This document shows, one piece after another, positions 18,872 to 26,952 of a stretch of 64,000 nucleotides of DNA. This DNA is from Candidatus Zixiibacteriota bacterium (lineage in GTDB: Bacteria; Zixibacteria; MSB-5A5; WJJR01; JAJRUJ01), in assembly GCA_020051695.1 (NCBI GenBank), contig JAGVQM010000031.1, positions 1-64,000 on the forward strand. Reading direction: 5' to 3'. Both the position numbers and the translations under genes were made by a program. How positions within the stretch are numbered: position 1 is the stretch's first letter; every line of letters starts with the position of its first letter. Below the pieces are notes generated by a model. That model was not told where the DNA came from. It saw only the letters and a program-made list of their open reading frames with translations, and made no database searches.

Positions 18872-19490
18872 TGAGTTGAGGGGATGCACACTATTATTGT
18901 TTTCATGTTGTTGCGCAATAATTTGTTCCTGTACAGTCGATGAGGCCACGGACATGGAAAAAATACTCGCCATACACACCGCCAGTGAGTTTCTTGAATG
19001 TGATGAACAGCTGCTCGAAGCGGAACCTCTGGAACGGAAATATTTCCGCACCTGGCATTTTTGGAGAGTGGCCGAACAGCTGCTGCCGCCACGGTCCGTG
19101 ATCGTGGCCACGCGCGGAAGAAAAGCCGTCTGTCCGGCATATGAATCGGGCTTCGGGGAACTGATCAGCGATGAACCGGTTTCATTGCACAGCGCCCAGG
19201 ACGCGCTGGGTTATATCATGTTCTATCTGCAGATCACCCGGCCGATGGTGACGGTTCTCCATGGTATTGATGATATCCCGGGAGTCGATGACGAAGAACG
19301 CGCCGTCTGGTCGGCCAAAATCACTGCTCCGGTCGCCCGTTTGCAGGCGGGAAAGTACGCGGTAGATCTGTGGCTCTGGGAAGACGGGGTGCTTGCTCAC
19401 GTGCTTTTCTTTGTGCAGAATCAGGGCACGATCGAAAAGAATGTCGAAGAAGAGGCCGCGGACATCGGCGTGGTCATCACGCTGGATTGA
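18858..19490 (+). CDS. Small Cys-rich lipoprotein-like protein; candidate immunity protein
   Basis: About 210 residues from the ATG at 18858, which overlaps the PAAR-effector gene by 14 bases; a TTG at 18876 is an alternative. The N-terminus is a hydrophobic, Cys-rich stretch ('LLLFSCCCAIICSC'), plausible as a lipoprotein signal with several lipobox candidates. The mature part (about 180 residues) is acidic and mixed alpha/beta, with 'GIDDIPGVDDEERAVWS' near the centre; I recognise no family. Tight linkage to a toxin-like gene and likely export to the periplasm fit an immunity role, but only by position. There is no strong ribosome site, consistent with translational coupling. Confidence 0.6.
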   Translation: MGSNNELRGCTLLLFSCCCAIICSCTVDEATDMEKILAIHTASEFLECDEQLLEAEPLERKYFRTWHFWRVAEQLLPPRSVIVATRGRKAVCPAYESGFGELISDEPVSLHSAQDALGYIMFYLQITRPMVTVLHGIDDIPGVDDEERAVWSAKITAPVARLQAGKYAVDLWLWEDGVLAHVLFFVQNQGTIEKNVEEEAADIGVVITLD

Positions 19491-19523
19491 CTGGAGTGGC
19501 GCTCGCAATACGGAATTACCCGC

Positions 19524-19546
19524 CGTCACACTTCGGTATTGTGACG
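19524..19546. terminator. Hairpin between convergent genes
   Basis: CGTCACA at 19524-19530 pairs with TGTGACG at 19540-19546 around a nine-base loop. It lies between the ends of the T6SS locus (+) and a small membrane-protein gene (-), so it may act as a bidirectional terminator. It lacks a T-run. Confidence 0.45.
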
Positions 19547-19552
19547 AATACC

Positions 19553-19756
19553 TCAGCGGAAAAACGAACGGATCCCGAAAAAGACATTTAATCCTCCCAG
19601 CAGCACCAGCGCCGCGACCGTGATCCAGTAAATCGGACTGGGGCGGTAGGCAAACCGGGCCCACGTACTGATGACCTTGCCGGAATACAGCGCATACACC
19701 CCATAGGCCAGGATCAATCCGCCGATGCCGATGGTGATCAATCGCATTTTCCACAT
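19553..19756 (-). CDS. Small two-helix membrane protein
   Basis: A 67-residue protein that begins 'MWKMRLITIGIGGLILAYG' and contains two hydrophobic segments (residues 5-24 and 43-63) joined by a short basic loop. I recognise no family. It lies 37 bases downstream of the enoyl-CoA hydratase family gene on the same strand and is probably co-transcribed. The amino-acid pattern (two clean membrane helices, Arg-rich C-terminus) supports a real gene rather than a chance frame. Confidence 0.55.
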   Translation of the reverse strand: MWKMRLITIGIGGLILAYGVYALYSGKVISTWARFAYRPSPIYWITVAALVLLGGLNVFFGIRSFFR

Positions 19757-19793
19757 GAAATTCGTCCCCGGTATTGCTGCGCGACATCCGCGA

Positions 19794-20543
19794 TCAATGT
19801 ATCTTCAATCCCTGCAAAATCCCCTGTGCAGCCGGCCCGAACCAGGCATCCATGAAATCCTGGATTGACATGGCTTCGGTGGCGGCCGCCTGTTCGACAA
19901 ATGGCTGCCGCAGCAGTTTTTTCATGCCCGCAAACGCGACCGGGTCTTTGGCCGCAAACTCGCGGGCTTTGGCTTGGGCGTCGGCCGTCAATGTTTCCGG
20001 CGTGGATAATTGATTGATCAGACCCAGCGGATAGACCTCCGCGGCAGCGAGGATCCGGCCGTCATACAGGAATTTCTCGGCCTGCTGATGTCCGATACAT
20101 GCGGTCAAAATCGCCACGCTGCCGGCAAACACCGGCACTCCGAGGTTGATTTCATTAAGGGAAATTTTGGCGTTGCCTGTGACCATGATCCGGTAATCGC
20201 AGGGGATCACCAGCATGCACCCGCCGCCCGTGGCGTGGCCGTTGACCGCGGCGATCAGCGGTTTGGGACAGGTAAACAACCGCATTTTCAATGTGGTCAT
20301 GGCCGTCAAAAACACGCGGAACGCATCGCGGTCGAGTTTCAACAGCTCCGGGACATCGAAGCCGAACGAGAAAAATTTCCCGGCGCCGGTCAGAATAATT
20401 GCGCGAACATCCCGCGTTTTTTCCAGGTCATCCAGCGCCGCCTGCAGCTCCCGGACCAACGGCAGATTCAGGGCGTTAACCTTGCCATGGGTGATCGTCA
20501 GGGTGGCCATTCGATCGCTTCGAGTGATATTAATGAAGCCCAT
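19794..20543 (-). CDS. Enoyl-CoA hydratase/isomerase (crotonase) family protein
   Basis: A 249-residue crotonase-fold protein. The N-terminal strands ('RMATLTITHGKVNALNLPLV') and the two oxyanion-hole segments ('GAGKFFSFGFDVPEL', 'AVNGHATGGGCMLVIPCDYRI') are clear. 'SLNEINLGVPVFAGS' places a Glu where many family members have a catalytic acid, but the next acid position is not conserved, so the reaction (hydratase, isomerase or other) is not decided. I prefer the ATG at 20543 ('MGFINITRSDR') over one 54 bases upstream because the conserved fold begins there. No other beta-oxidation gene is nearby. Confidence 0.85.
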   Translation of the reverse strand: MGFINITRSDRMATLTITHGKVNALNLPLVRELQAALDDLEKTRDVRAIILTGAGKFFSFGFDVPELLKLDRDAFRVFLTAMTTLKMRLFTCPKPLIAAVNGHATGGGCMLVIPCDYRIMVTGNAKISLNEINLGVPVFAGSVAILTACIGHQQAEKFLYDGRILAAAEVYPLGLINQLSTPETLTADAQAKAREFAAKDPVAFAGMKKLLRQPFVEQAAATEAMSIQDFMDAWFGPAAQGILQGLKIH

Positions 20544-20848
20544 AATTTCCTTCGGTTTTTGACACGATATATCAATTCCTTGTTCCCAGTCAATCATTTA
20601 TTGACAGTTGTCATTCATTGATGATATTGTGTCACTGCCTCGCCCGGCGGCGCGGCACGGTTGTCTTGACGAAATTGTTAACTCCTTCTTGCACATGTAG
20701 TACCATGAATCAATAAAAATCCACAGGGATTGCCGGAGGAAACAAGATCGCGGGTCACGAGGCAATGGCTCGTTTTATCACCGCGGGCGGTTGCTTGCGC
20801 AGGGAATAATAGTTATGTATATTCGCTCGCGAAAAGGAGATATGCCCG
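20544..20848. promoter_or_regulatory. Divergent intergenic region with promoter-like and palindromic signals
   Basis: This 305-base gap separates the crotonase-family gene (-) from the TauE operon (+). On the + strand TTGACA (20601-20606), a 16-base spacer and GATATT (20623-20628) resemble a sigma-70 promoter. Overlapping the -35 box is a small inverted repeat, TGACA-GT-TGTCA (20602-20613), that could be a repressor site. I see nothing else coding in it. Confidence 0.4.
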
Positions 20849-21154
20849 ATGATGAAAAAACTCATTGTGCTCGTCTTTACTTCTCTGATAACTATCTGGC
20901 TGGTAACACCTCTTCTCGTTTTCGCCGGCGGGGAGGGACTTGATGTACCGGAATCGCTGGACCGCAAGGTCGAACTGGAGGGGTTAAGCGGTATCAGCTA
21001 TTTCTTTGCCTGGGCTTACAACAACAATCTCTGGTTGTATGCCGTCTCGTGTACAGTGTCGATGGCCGTCATCGGGATGGCCATTGCCTATGTCACGGAT
21101 TTCATCCTGCGGGCTGTCGGCCTGGAAACTCACAAAATCGAGCACAGGGAATAA
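20849..21154 (+). CDS. Small exported or membrane protein of TauE operon
   Basis: A 101-residue protein with a signal-like N-terminus ('KKLIVLVFTSLITIWLVTPLLVFA', cleavage plausible after residue 26) and a second hydrophobic helix at about residues 62-85. The intervening segment is charged ('DVPESLDRKVELEG'). The C-terminus ends 'ETHKIEHRE'. I do not recognise a family. It precedes the TauE/SafE transporter by 18 bases and may be a small partner subunit of it. A GGAGA site lies eight bases before the ATG. Confidence 0.65.
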   Translation: MMKKLIVLVFTSLITIWLVTPLLVFAGGEGLDVPESLDRKVELEGLSGISYFFAWAYNNNLWLYAVSCTVSMAVIGMAIAYVTDFILRAVGLETHKIEHRE

Positions 21155-21172
21155 CTGGGAGGATAGCAGAAG

Positions 21173-22180
21173 ATGGACGGTGGTATTTTTGACATATATT
21201 TGCCGATCGCGGGGATTCATTTCAACGTTCTCATTCTCCTGGCCATCGGCTTTTCCGTTGGTGTCCTGGGCGGGTTTTTCGGTGTCGGCGGAGCCTGGGT
21301 CGTGACGCCCGCTCTCAACATTTTCGGTTTCAATATGGCCTATGCCATCGGCACCGATCTGGCTCATATTTTCGGCAAATCCATTGTCGCCACTAAAAAG
21401 CACGGCCGCATGGGCAATGTCGACGTGAAGATGGGTTTGTTGTCGATCATCGGTTCGGTCATCGGGGTCGAAGCCGGAGCACAAAATGTCCTATGGCTGA
21501 CGCGAAAGGGCCTCGCGGAATCGGTCATCCGCTTCACCTACATTGCCTTGCTGTTCGGTCTGGGAGTTTTCATGCTCTACGATTACTTTTCCAACAGGAA
21601 AAAGTCCCGGACGACAGTCGCGGCCGATACCGGGGTGTCGGCGCCGGTCAAGAAGAAGTGGCAGATACCGCCGATGATCCACTTCCCGGTGTCGGGTGTG
21701 ACAGTCTCCCTGTGGATGATCCTGGCTGTGTTCTTTGTTACCGGCTGGCTTTCCGGATTCCTCGGCGTGGGCGGCGGGTTCATTCGCATGCCGGCGTTGA
21801 TTTATCTTATCGGCTGCCCGACCGCCATCGCCATCGGCACGGACCTGTTCAGTGTCGTCTTCACCGGCGCTTACGGTTGTTTCACCTATGCCTTAAAGGC
21901 GCGGGTGGAAATTATCGCGGCGTTGATCATGTTATGTGGTGCTGCGGTGGGTGCCCAAATCGGTGTTTCGGCAGTGAAGTACATCCACGGGTATGGGATT
22001 CGGTTGTTGTTTGCCATCATGGTGATCCTGGCCGCAGTCTCGGTTGCGCTCAAGCAGGCGGAAATGACAACGTTGGCGGCCTATTGTGTCATGGGCGCGG
22101 CCCTGAGCATGTGTGTGGTTATCATGGTTCTCATGGTCCAGGGATTCCGGAAGGAAAAGGCGCAACGAACAGCTATTTGA
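21173..22180 (+). CDS. TauE/SafE (DUF81) family membrane transporter
   Basis: A 335-residue polytopic membrane protein with about eight hydrophobic segments in two related halves. Each half carries the family repeat with a Gly-rich motif: 'GVLGGFFGVGGAWVVTPAL' (residues 23-42) and 'GWLSGFLGVGGGFIRMPAL' (near residues 190-210). Family members export sulfite, sulfoacetate or related organosulfur anions; the substrate here is inferred only. The stop overlaps the next start in a TGATG arrangement, so the PEP-synthase-like gene is translationally coupled. A GGGAGGA site precedes the ATG. Confidence 0.9.
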   Translation: MDGGIFDIYLPIAGIHFNVLILLAIGFSVGVLGGFFGVGGAWVVTPALNIFGFNMAYAIGTDLAHIFGKSIVATKKHGRMGNVDVKMGLLSIIGSVIGVEAGAQNVLWLTRKGLAESVIRFTYIALLFGLGVFMLYDYFSNRKKSRTTVAADTGVSAPVKKKWQIPPMIHFPVSGVTVSLWMILAVFFVTGWLSGFLGVGGGFIRMPALIYLIGCPTAIAIGTDLFSVVFTGAYGCFTYALKARVEIIAALIMLCGAAVGAQIGVSAVKYIHGYGIRLLFAIMVILAAVSVALKQAEMTTLAAYCVMGAALSMCVVIMVLMVQGFRKEKAQRTAI

Positions 22181-24744
22181 TGAAGGAATTTCGGAGCTTC
22201 GAATGGTTCAAGGGGCTTTTCGGAGTTTCCCAGGCAAAACGGCTGGCGACTCTGAACCGCATCCAGGAGAAATATTCCATATTCAAAGGGCTTCTTGAAC
22301 GGCATAACCAGACACTGAAAGCAATCAGCCGTGTCGAGGAGATCTGGCAGAAACAACAAACCCTGGGCCTGAGTGCGCTCTATGAGGAATTCGTCAAGAT
22401 TCAGGAGGGTATGACGGGTGTTGTTGACGGCATGGTGTCGCTGGGTGGTGAAGCTTATCTTCCGCTGAAAGATGTACTGGTCGAACGCACCCGGCAGATT
22501 GAGACTTCTTTTCCATCATCACCCTCCGTTCCCCACGACGATCTGGTCATCCCTTTCGCACAATTACGCGCTGACCGGGCGAACTCGGTCGGCACCAAGA
22601 ATGCGCATTTGGGGGAGCTGAAATCGGCGCTGAAGTTGCCCGTCCCCGATGGTTTCGCCATTAGCGCGTGGGCCTATCGTTTTTTTCTGGAACACCATCA
22701 GCTGCAGGATCGCATTGCCCGTCTCATGAAAGATGTCCGCTCACGCCAGTACCAGCACCTGGAGCTTGTGAGCGAAGAAATCCGGGAGCTGGTCGGCCGG
22801 CGGGAGATTCCGGGTGAACTGGCCGAGGCGATCCTCACCGGCTACGACCGGTTGACAAGTGAAAATCCCGGTTGCGGGGTGGCGCTGCGATCAAGCGCCC
22901 TTGGCGAGGACGCCACATATACATTCGCCGGCCAGTATCAGAGTTTTCTGAACGTCGGCCGCGATGACCTGCTGGCTCGCTATCGCGACATTCTGGCCGG
23001 CAGCTTCACGCCCTCGGCCATATTCTATCTATTCCAGCATGGACTGTCGGAATCTGGTCTGGCCATGGGCGCAGTTTGCATGGAGATGGTGGATGCCGTG
23101 GCCAGTGGGGTGGTTTACACCCGTGACCCGTTGGCCCCGGCCGGTGACTATGTTGTCGTCAACTCGATTTACGGTCTCGGCAGCTATCTGGTCGAGGGAA
23201 TTATCACACCGGATGAATTCCATGTCTCACGGGACACCGGCAAAGTGCTTTTTTCCCGCATTGCGGACAAACGCGTAAAACTGAATCCAAGTCGTTCGAG
23301 CGGTGTCGTGGAGACCGCTGTCCCGGAAGCTGACAGATTGCGGTCGTCCCTCGATCCGGGGATCCTGGCGATTCTTGCCGACTACGCCACGCGCGTGGAG
23401 GGGCATTTCGGCTGCCCGCAGGATATCGAATGGGCCCTCAGCAGCTTCGGCAGACTCTTCTTGCTGCAAACGCGGTCTCTGAAGTTCCCGCTACACGCAC
23501 CGCGGCTTGCTCCGGCAGACAAGGAAGACGCCAAAGTGCTGCTGACCGGGGGCGTCCCGGTTTGTCCCGGTCTCGGCAGCGGACCGGTTTTTGTGATCCA
23601 ATCCGTCGAACAGGCCGCAATGGTGCCCCATGGTGTCGTTCTCGTTGCCCCGAATCCCTCGCCGATGCTGATCGCCGCTATGCACAATATCAGCGCGCTG
23701 ATCACACTCGTCGGAGGGAATGCAAGTCATCTGGCCACGCTGGCCCGCGAAATCTCGCTGCCCACTATCGGCGGGTTGTCTGCCGCATCCGGGCTCAGCC
23801 CGGGGCAGGTCGTGACCGTCGATGCCGCCGCCGGGATTGTCTATGAAGGAAGCCATGCGGCGTCGCCCGTGGCGGAGGTCCCCGTCTCCGCTAGTATACC
23901 GCAAGCCGCAGCGGGTGACAATGCAACTGAAATATTGGGCGGGATTTCGCGTCTCACACTGATTCAACCCACTGATCCGAATTTCACTCCGCAGGGTTGT
24001 GTGACGTATCACGACATCCTCCGCTATGTTCATCAGAAATCGATGGAGGAGATCTATCGAATTCTCCGGGGCACCGCCCATAAGGATTCCATCAGTCTGC
24101 GCTTGAAAACGAAGATCCCCCTGCCGGTCAACATCATTTATTTAGACCGCGGGTCGTTGATGACTTCGCGATCCAGCCGCAAGATCAGCGAGGATGATCT
24201 CGATGCTATTCCCATGAAGGCTTTCTGGCAGGGGGTCCTTATTGAAGGTTGGCCGTCGCAGCCGGTTCCGACCGATTTGAAAGGCTTCGTGGCGGTCATT
24301 GGGACCAGCATGCAGGGTTCCCGGCCCGCGGAGTTTTCAGAAGTCAGCTATGCTTTTCTCAGCAAAGAATACATGCTCTTGAATTTGCGTATGGGGTATC
24401 ATTTTTCCACCATAGAGGCGATGACGACCAAAGAGCCGGAGAAAAACTACATTCGCATGCAGTTCAAATTCGGGGGCGCTCCGCTTGAACGACGAATCAG
24501 GCGCGTGTGGTTGATCAGCGAATTACTCAGATTGGTGGGTTTTGAGAATTCCAGTCAAGGCGATTTCCTCGATTCGTCCATCGTTTATCTGGATCAGCAG
24601 GAGACATGCAACCGGCTGACCCTGTTGGGCCGCATCACAATTCTAACAAAACAGCTCGATCTGGCGCTGGGTACCGATGCCCGGGCACAGTGGTTTCTTC
24701 AGGAATTTGTGGAGAAATTGAAACTGAAAAAGGGGGGGGGCTGA
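22180..24744 (+). CDS. PEP/pyruvate-binding and PEP-utilising mobile-domain protein without the PEP barrel
   Basis: An 854-residue protein related to PEP synthase and pyruvate phosphate dikinase. Residues 1-120 are a helical coiled-coil-like region. An ATP-grasp pyruvate-binding domain follows (about 130-430; 'RANSVGTKNAHLGEL', 'VALRSSALGEDATYTFAGQYQSFLNV'-type sequence). The mobile domain spans 460-560, with the phospho-carrier His517 in 'GGNASHLATLAREI'. The C-terminal TIM barrel that binds PEP is absent; about 270 residues of unrecognised sequence replace it. The enzyme may therefore transfer phosphate to or from another partner. The start is the ATG overlapping the TauE stop. Confidence 0.85.
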   Translation: MKEFRSFEWFKGLFGVSQAKRLATLNRIQEKYSIFKGLLERHNQTLKAISRVEEIWQKQQTLGLSALYEEFVKIQEGMTGVVDGMVSLGGEAYLPLKDVLVERTRQIETSFPSSPSVPHDDLVIPFAQLRADRANSVGTKNAHLGELKSALKLPVPDGFAISAWAYRFFLEHHQLQDRIARLMKDVRSRQYQHLELVSEEIRELVGRREIPGELAEAILTGYDRLTSENPGCGVALRSSALGEDATYTFAGQYQSFLNVGRDDLLARYRDILAGSFTPSAIFYLFQHGLSESGLAMGAVCMEMVDAVASGVVYTRDPLAPAGDYVVVNSIYGLGSYLVEGIITPDEFHVSRDTGKVLFSRIADKRVKLNPSRSSGVVETAVPEADRLRSSLDPGILAILADYATRVEGHFGCPQDIEWALSSFGRLFLLQTRSLKFPLHAPRLAPADKEDAKVLLTGGVPVCPGLGSGPVFVIQSVEQAAMVPHGVVLVAPNPSPMLIAAMHNISALITLVGGNASHLATLAREISLPTIGGLSAASGLSPGQVVTVDAAAGIVYEGSHAASPVAEVPVSASIPQAAAGDNATEILGGISRLTLIQPTDPNFTPQGCVTYHDILRYVHQKSMEEIYRILRGTAHKDSISLRLKTKIPLPVNIIYLDRGSLMTSRSSRKISEDDLDAIPMKAFWQGVLIEGWPSQPVPTDLKGFVAVIGTSMQGSRPAEFSEVSYAFLSKEYMLLNLRMGYHFSTIEAMTTKEPEKNYIRMQFKFGGAPLERRIRRVWLISELLRLVGFENSSQGDFLDSSIVYLDQQETCNRLTLLGRITILTKQLDLALGTDARAQWFLQEFVEKLKLKKGGG

Positions 24745-24747
24745 CCG

Positions 24748-25278
24748 ATGAATGCTAAGTGCGTCGGGGAGATCATGATTCCCCTCGGGCTGTTTCCTGT
24801 TGTACCATACTGGTTCAGCTTGCATCAAGCTCTTGCACAACAGGAGGATTTTGAAGCCAAGCGGTCTGAACATGGGCCATTACCCTGGCTTATCCTCGTT
24901 TTCAGCGCCCAGAACCAACTGCTGGGGATTGTGGGCCGACGTGAAATTCTTAAGGGTTTGGAGCCGGGTTTTTCGCCAAAACAGCTCGGCCGAGCCTCCG
25001 ATATCGCTATCCCTTTGCAGTTCGACATTACCGTCTACCGTTTGAGTTTCTCGGAGGAGACCGCGCTAAAGCGCTTGCGGACCCAGATGGGGCGTCCAAT
25101 CGTTGAGTTTATAACCCCGATCGAATCTACTGTCGGGTATGACGATCATCCGCTGCTGGCCATCTATGTCATGATCAACCTGAACCTGAGTGTTGTTCCG
25201 GTGGTGCAAGACGGACAAGTGGTCGGCATCGTGAATGCCGAGGATATTCTGCGCGGAGTCATCGGTGATATCACCTGA
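24748..25278 (+). CDS. CBS-domain protein
   Basis: A 176-residue protein with two CBS motifs, a pair that commonly binds adenine nucleotides. The first (about residues 7-65) includes 'QNQLLGIVGRREILKGL', and the second (about 112-170) includes 'VPVVQDGQVVGIVNAEDILRG'. It begins three bases after the PEP-synthase-like gene and closes the operon. An energy-sensing role for the operon is plausible but inferred. There is no membrane segment. Confidence 0.88.
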   Translation: MNAKCVGEIMIPLGLFPVVPYWFSLHQALAQQEDFEAKRSEHGPLPWLILVFSAQNQLLGIVGRREILKGLEPGFSPKQLGRASDIAIPLQFDITVYRLSFSEETALKRLRTQMGRPIVEFITPIESTVGYDDHPLLAIYVMINLNLSVVPVVQDGQVVGIVNAEDILRGVIGDIT

Positions 25279-25527
25279 CTGTCGAGTAGTTCTTTCTCCA
25301 TATATCCAGTAACAGGAGTCCGGCGACCCGTTTCCGGCGGGAACGTCGGATACCGGTTTGTACCGAAATTATAGGGGAGAATTCCCATTGTAAACCGGGC
25401 CGGAATTTGGATGCATGGTGGTCGTGATCTGGACCTCCCGCCTATCTTATTGTTGTCCTACAGCTTACTGAGTCGTATGGCCGTCTGATTATCCGGCATA
25501 CGTCTTGATGTCTTCCTCTGGGACATT

Positions 25528-26361
25528 ATGCCGAGGGGGGCGTGTGGCAGGAAGGAGTCGAATATTACTACCGGAGCGATCAGGGAAGCGAACGGGGCGC
25601 AAGTGCTGTCGTCCCCCGGCGGACGCCCCCGCGTGGAATGGCCGAAGCCGACCAGCCCCTACCTCAAATTGCATATTGTCACCGAGCGAATCGGCCGCAA
25701 CGGCGAGATATTCGGCAAACTCAAACCTCCCGTGGAAATCGCGGACACCAAGACCATGATTTCCGGAGTCACTGACGCCAAAGGTCCGGCATCTCAGGTA
25801 TCTACGCTGGCAAAGACGCGTGCCCACGACCGGGGGAGTTCGGCAAATGCGCGAGTGGCGAGCCTGCACAAATTGGTCTCCGACGGAGGCGCGAAAAAGT
25901 CAGCGGGAAATGAAAAATCCAGACAGCCACGGCATACCGCAAGCATCGGACAAGCAACCGCCCGGCCGGAAAAGACGGCAACCCCGGCGGCAAAAACCAA
26001 TCAACTGGTGATTTCCGGAGAACAGCAGCGGACCAGGAACATGAATGCCGGAACCGCGCCTGTCGCGGCCTCCGCCGGTCCCGGAGCCAAAGTGATCAAA
26101 CCGTTACTGGTGCATGAGCAGACAAAGGCCTCTCTGTCGAAAGTCACGGCAACGGCCAAAAAACCGTCTTCAGGCACCATGGCCATACCGGCCCGATCGC
26201 CCGCCGCACGTTCCGGTACTGCCGCAAGACCGGCCGCCGCCGGGTCAATTCCTAATAAAGCGCAGCCGGGGCAGTCCTCGGCAAAATCGGCGTTGTCACT
26301 GGTCATCTCCGGCAAATCGGACGCCACGCCCGCCGGCGGCACAATCACCCCGAAACAATAG
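25528..26361 (+). CDS. Unrecognised Ala/Lys/Ser/Pro-rich protein, probably disordered
   Basis: A 277-residue frame whose residues 28-80 look like a folded beta segment ('RPRVEWPKPTSPYLKLHIV', 'IFGKLKPPVEIADTKTM'). The remainder is low-complexity and basic. A short phrase recurs: 'QLVISGEQ' near residue 162 and 'LSLVISGKSD' near 258. I recognise no family. The start is uncertain; the ATG at 25528 has only a weak GGGA site. The next short gene follows after a few bases. Its composition differs from nearby enzymes, but codon use looks ordinary. Confidence 0.5.
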   Translation: MPRGACGRKESNITTGAIREANGAQVLSSPGGRPRVEWPKPTSPYLKLHIVTERIGRNGEIFGKLKPPVEIADTKTMISGVTDAKGPASQVSTLAKTRAHDRGSSANARVASLHKLVSDGGAKKSAGNEKSRQPRHTASIGQATARPEKTATPAAKTNQLVISGEQQRTRNMNAGTAPVAASAGPGAKVIKPLLVHEQTKASLSKVTATAKKPSSGTMAIPARSPAARSGTAARPAAAGSIPNKAQPGQSSAKSALSLVISGKSDATPAGGTITPKQ

Positions 26362-26373
26362 GAAAGTTTGGTG

Positions 26374-26604
26374 ATGGGCAAACAAATTACTATTTCCGAA
26401 ATCGACGAAGTGTTGTCCTTTGATACTTACGATGAATCCACCATAATTTTGTTATCATCCCGTATCCCGGAGGGGACCGTATGTGCCGTCCCCGACAAAA
26501 CAGGCCATGACTCACAATATCGGATGATGTTCGCCTGCGCCGCGGCGCCTGAAGTCAAAGCCGGGAGATCCGCCAAACGCGACCATCCCCGCCCCGCAAA
26601 ATAA
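26374..26604 (+). CDS. Small unrecognised protein
   Basis: A 76-residue frame starting 'MGKQITISEIDEVLSFDTYDE'. Residues 1-50 have the alternation of a small beta-rich fold; the tail is basic ('KAGRSAKRDHPRPAK'). It starts 12 bases after the stop of the Ala/Lys-rich gene and has a GGAAAG site, so the two may be one operon. I do not recognise it and cannot exclude a chance frame. Confidence 0.4.
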   Translation: MGKQITISEIDEVLSFDTYDESTIILLSSRIPEGTVCAVPDKTGHDSQYRMMFACAAAPEVKAGRSAKRDHPRPAK

Positions 26605-26665
26605 GGTTGGCATCCTCGCATGGATTTTCGTACATCATTTCAAAATTACGACAGGGAGGTCGCCA

Positions 26666-26839
26666 TTGAACAATCCGATAACGTTCTACATCCTGGGAAT
26701 CGTCTTCGTTGTTCTGGGGTTTATTGATCTGGCGTTCATGACCTATTCGGGGCATGGGATTAACGGGGTTATGGTGGCCATCTGGGGTTCGTGCTGCCTG
26801 GTCTGGGGCGTGCGCAACGAACTACTGCGCCGCCGCTGA
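26666..26839 (+). CDS. 57-residue membrane protein with TTG start
   Basis: This short gene encodes 57 residues with two hydrophobic helices (residues 5-25, 'ITFYILGIVFVVLGFIDLAF', and 33-48) and a basic end ('RNELLRRR'). The TTG at 26666 is preceded five bases upstream by a perfect GGGAGGT ribosome site (26654-26660), which decides the start. I recognise no family. It is followed by a membrane-anchored BamE-like protein gene 113 bases on. Confidence 0.6.
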   Translation: MNNPITFYILGIVFVVLGFIDLAFMTYSGHGINGVMVAIWGSCCLVWGVRNELLRRR

Positions 26840-26952
26840 TCTCCCGGGATTACCTGCGTTAATTCTTGCCGGCCTGGTCAGGCCGCGTTTATTTATGGGG
26901 TAAACACATTCAATCCCGGAATCGTTAATGTCGGGGAAGGCACAACGAACGG

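Noticed and set aside
21493-22179. Open frame extending the PEP-synthase-like gene 687 bases upstream
   Set aside because: It overlaps the TauE/SafE gene in another frame, its product is Gly/His/Arg-rich noise, and the TGATG overlap at 22178-22182 gives a natural start.
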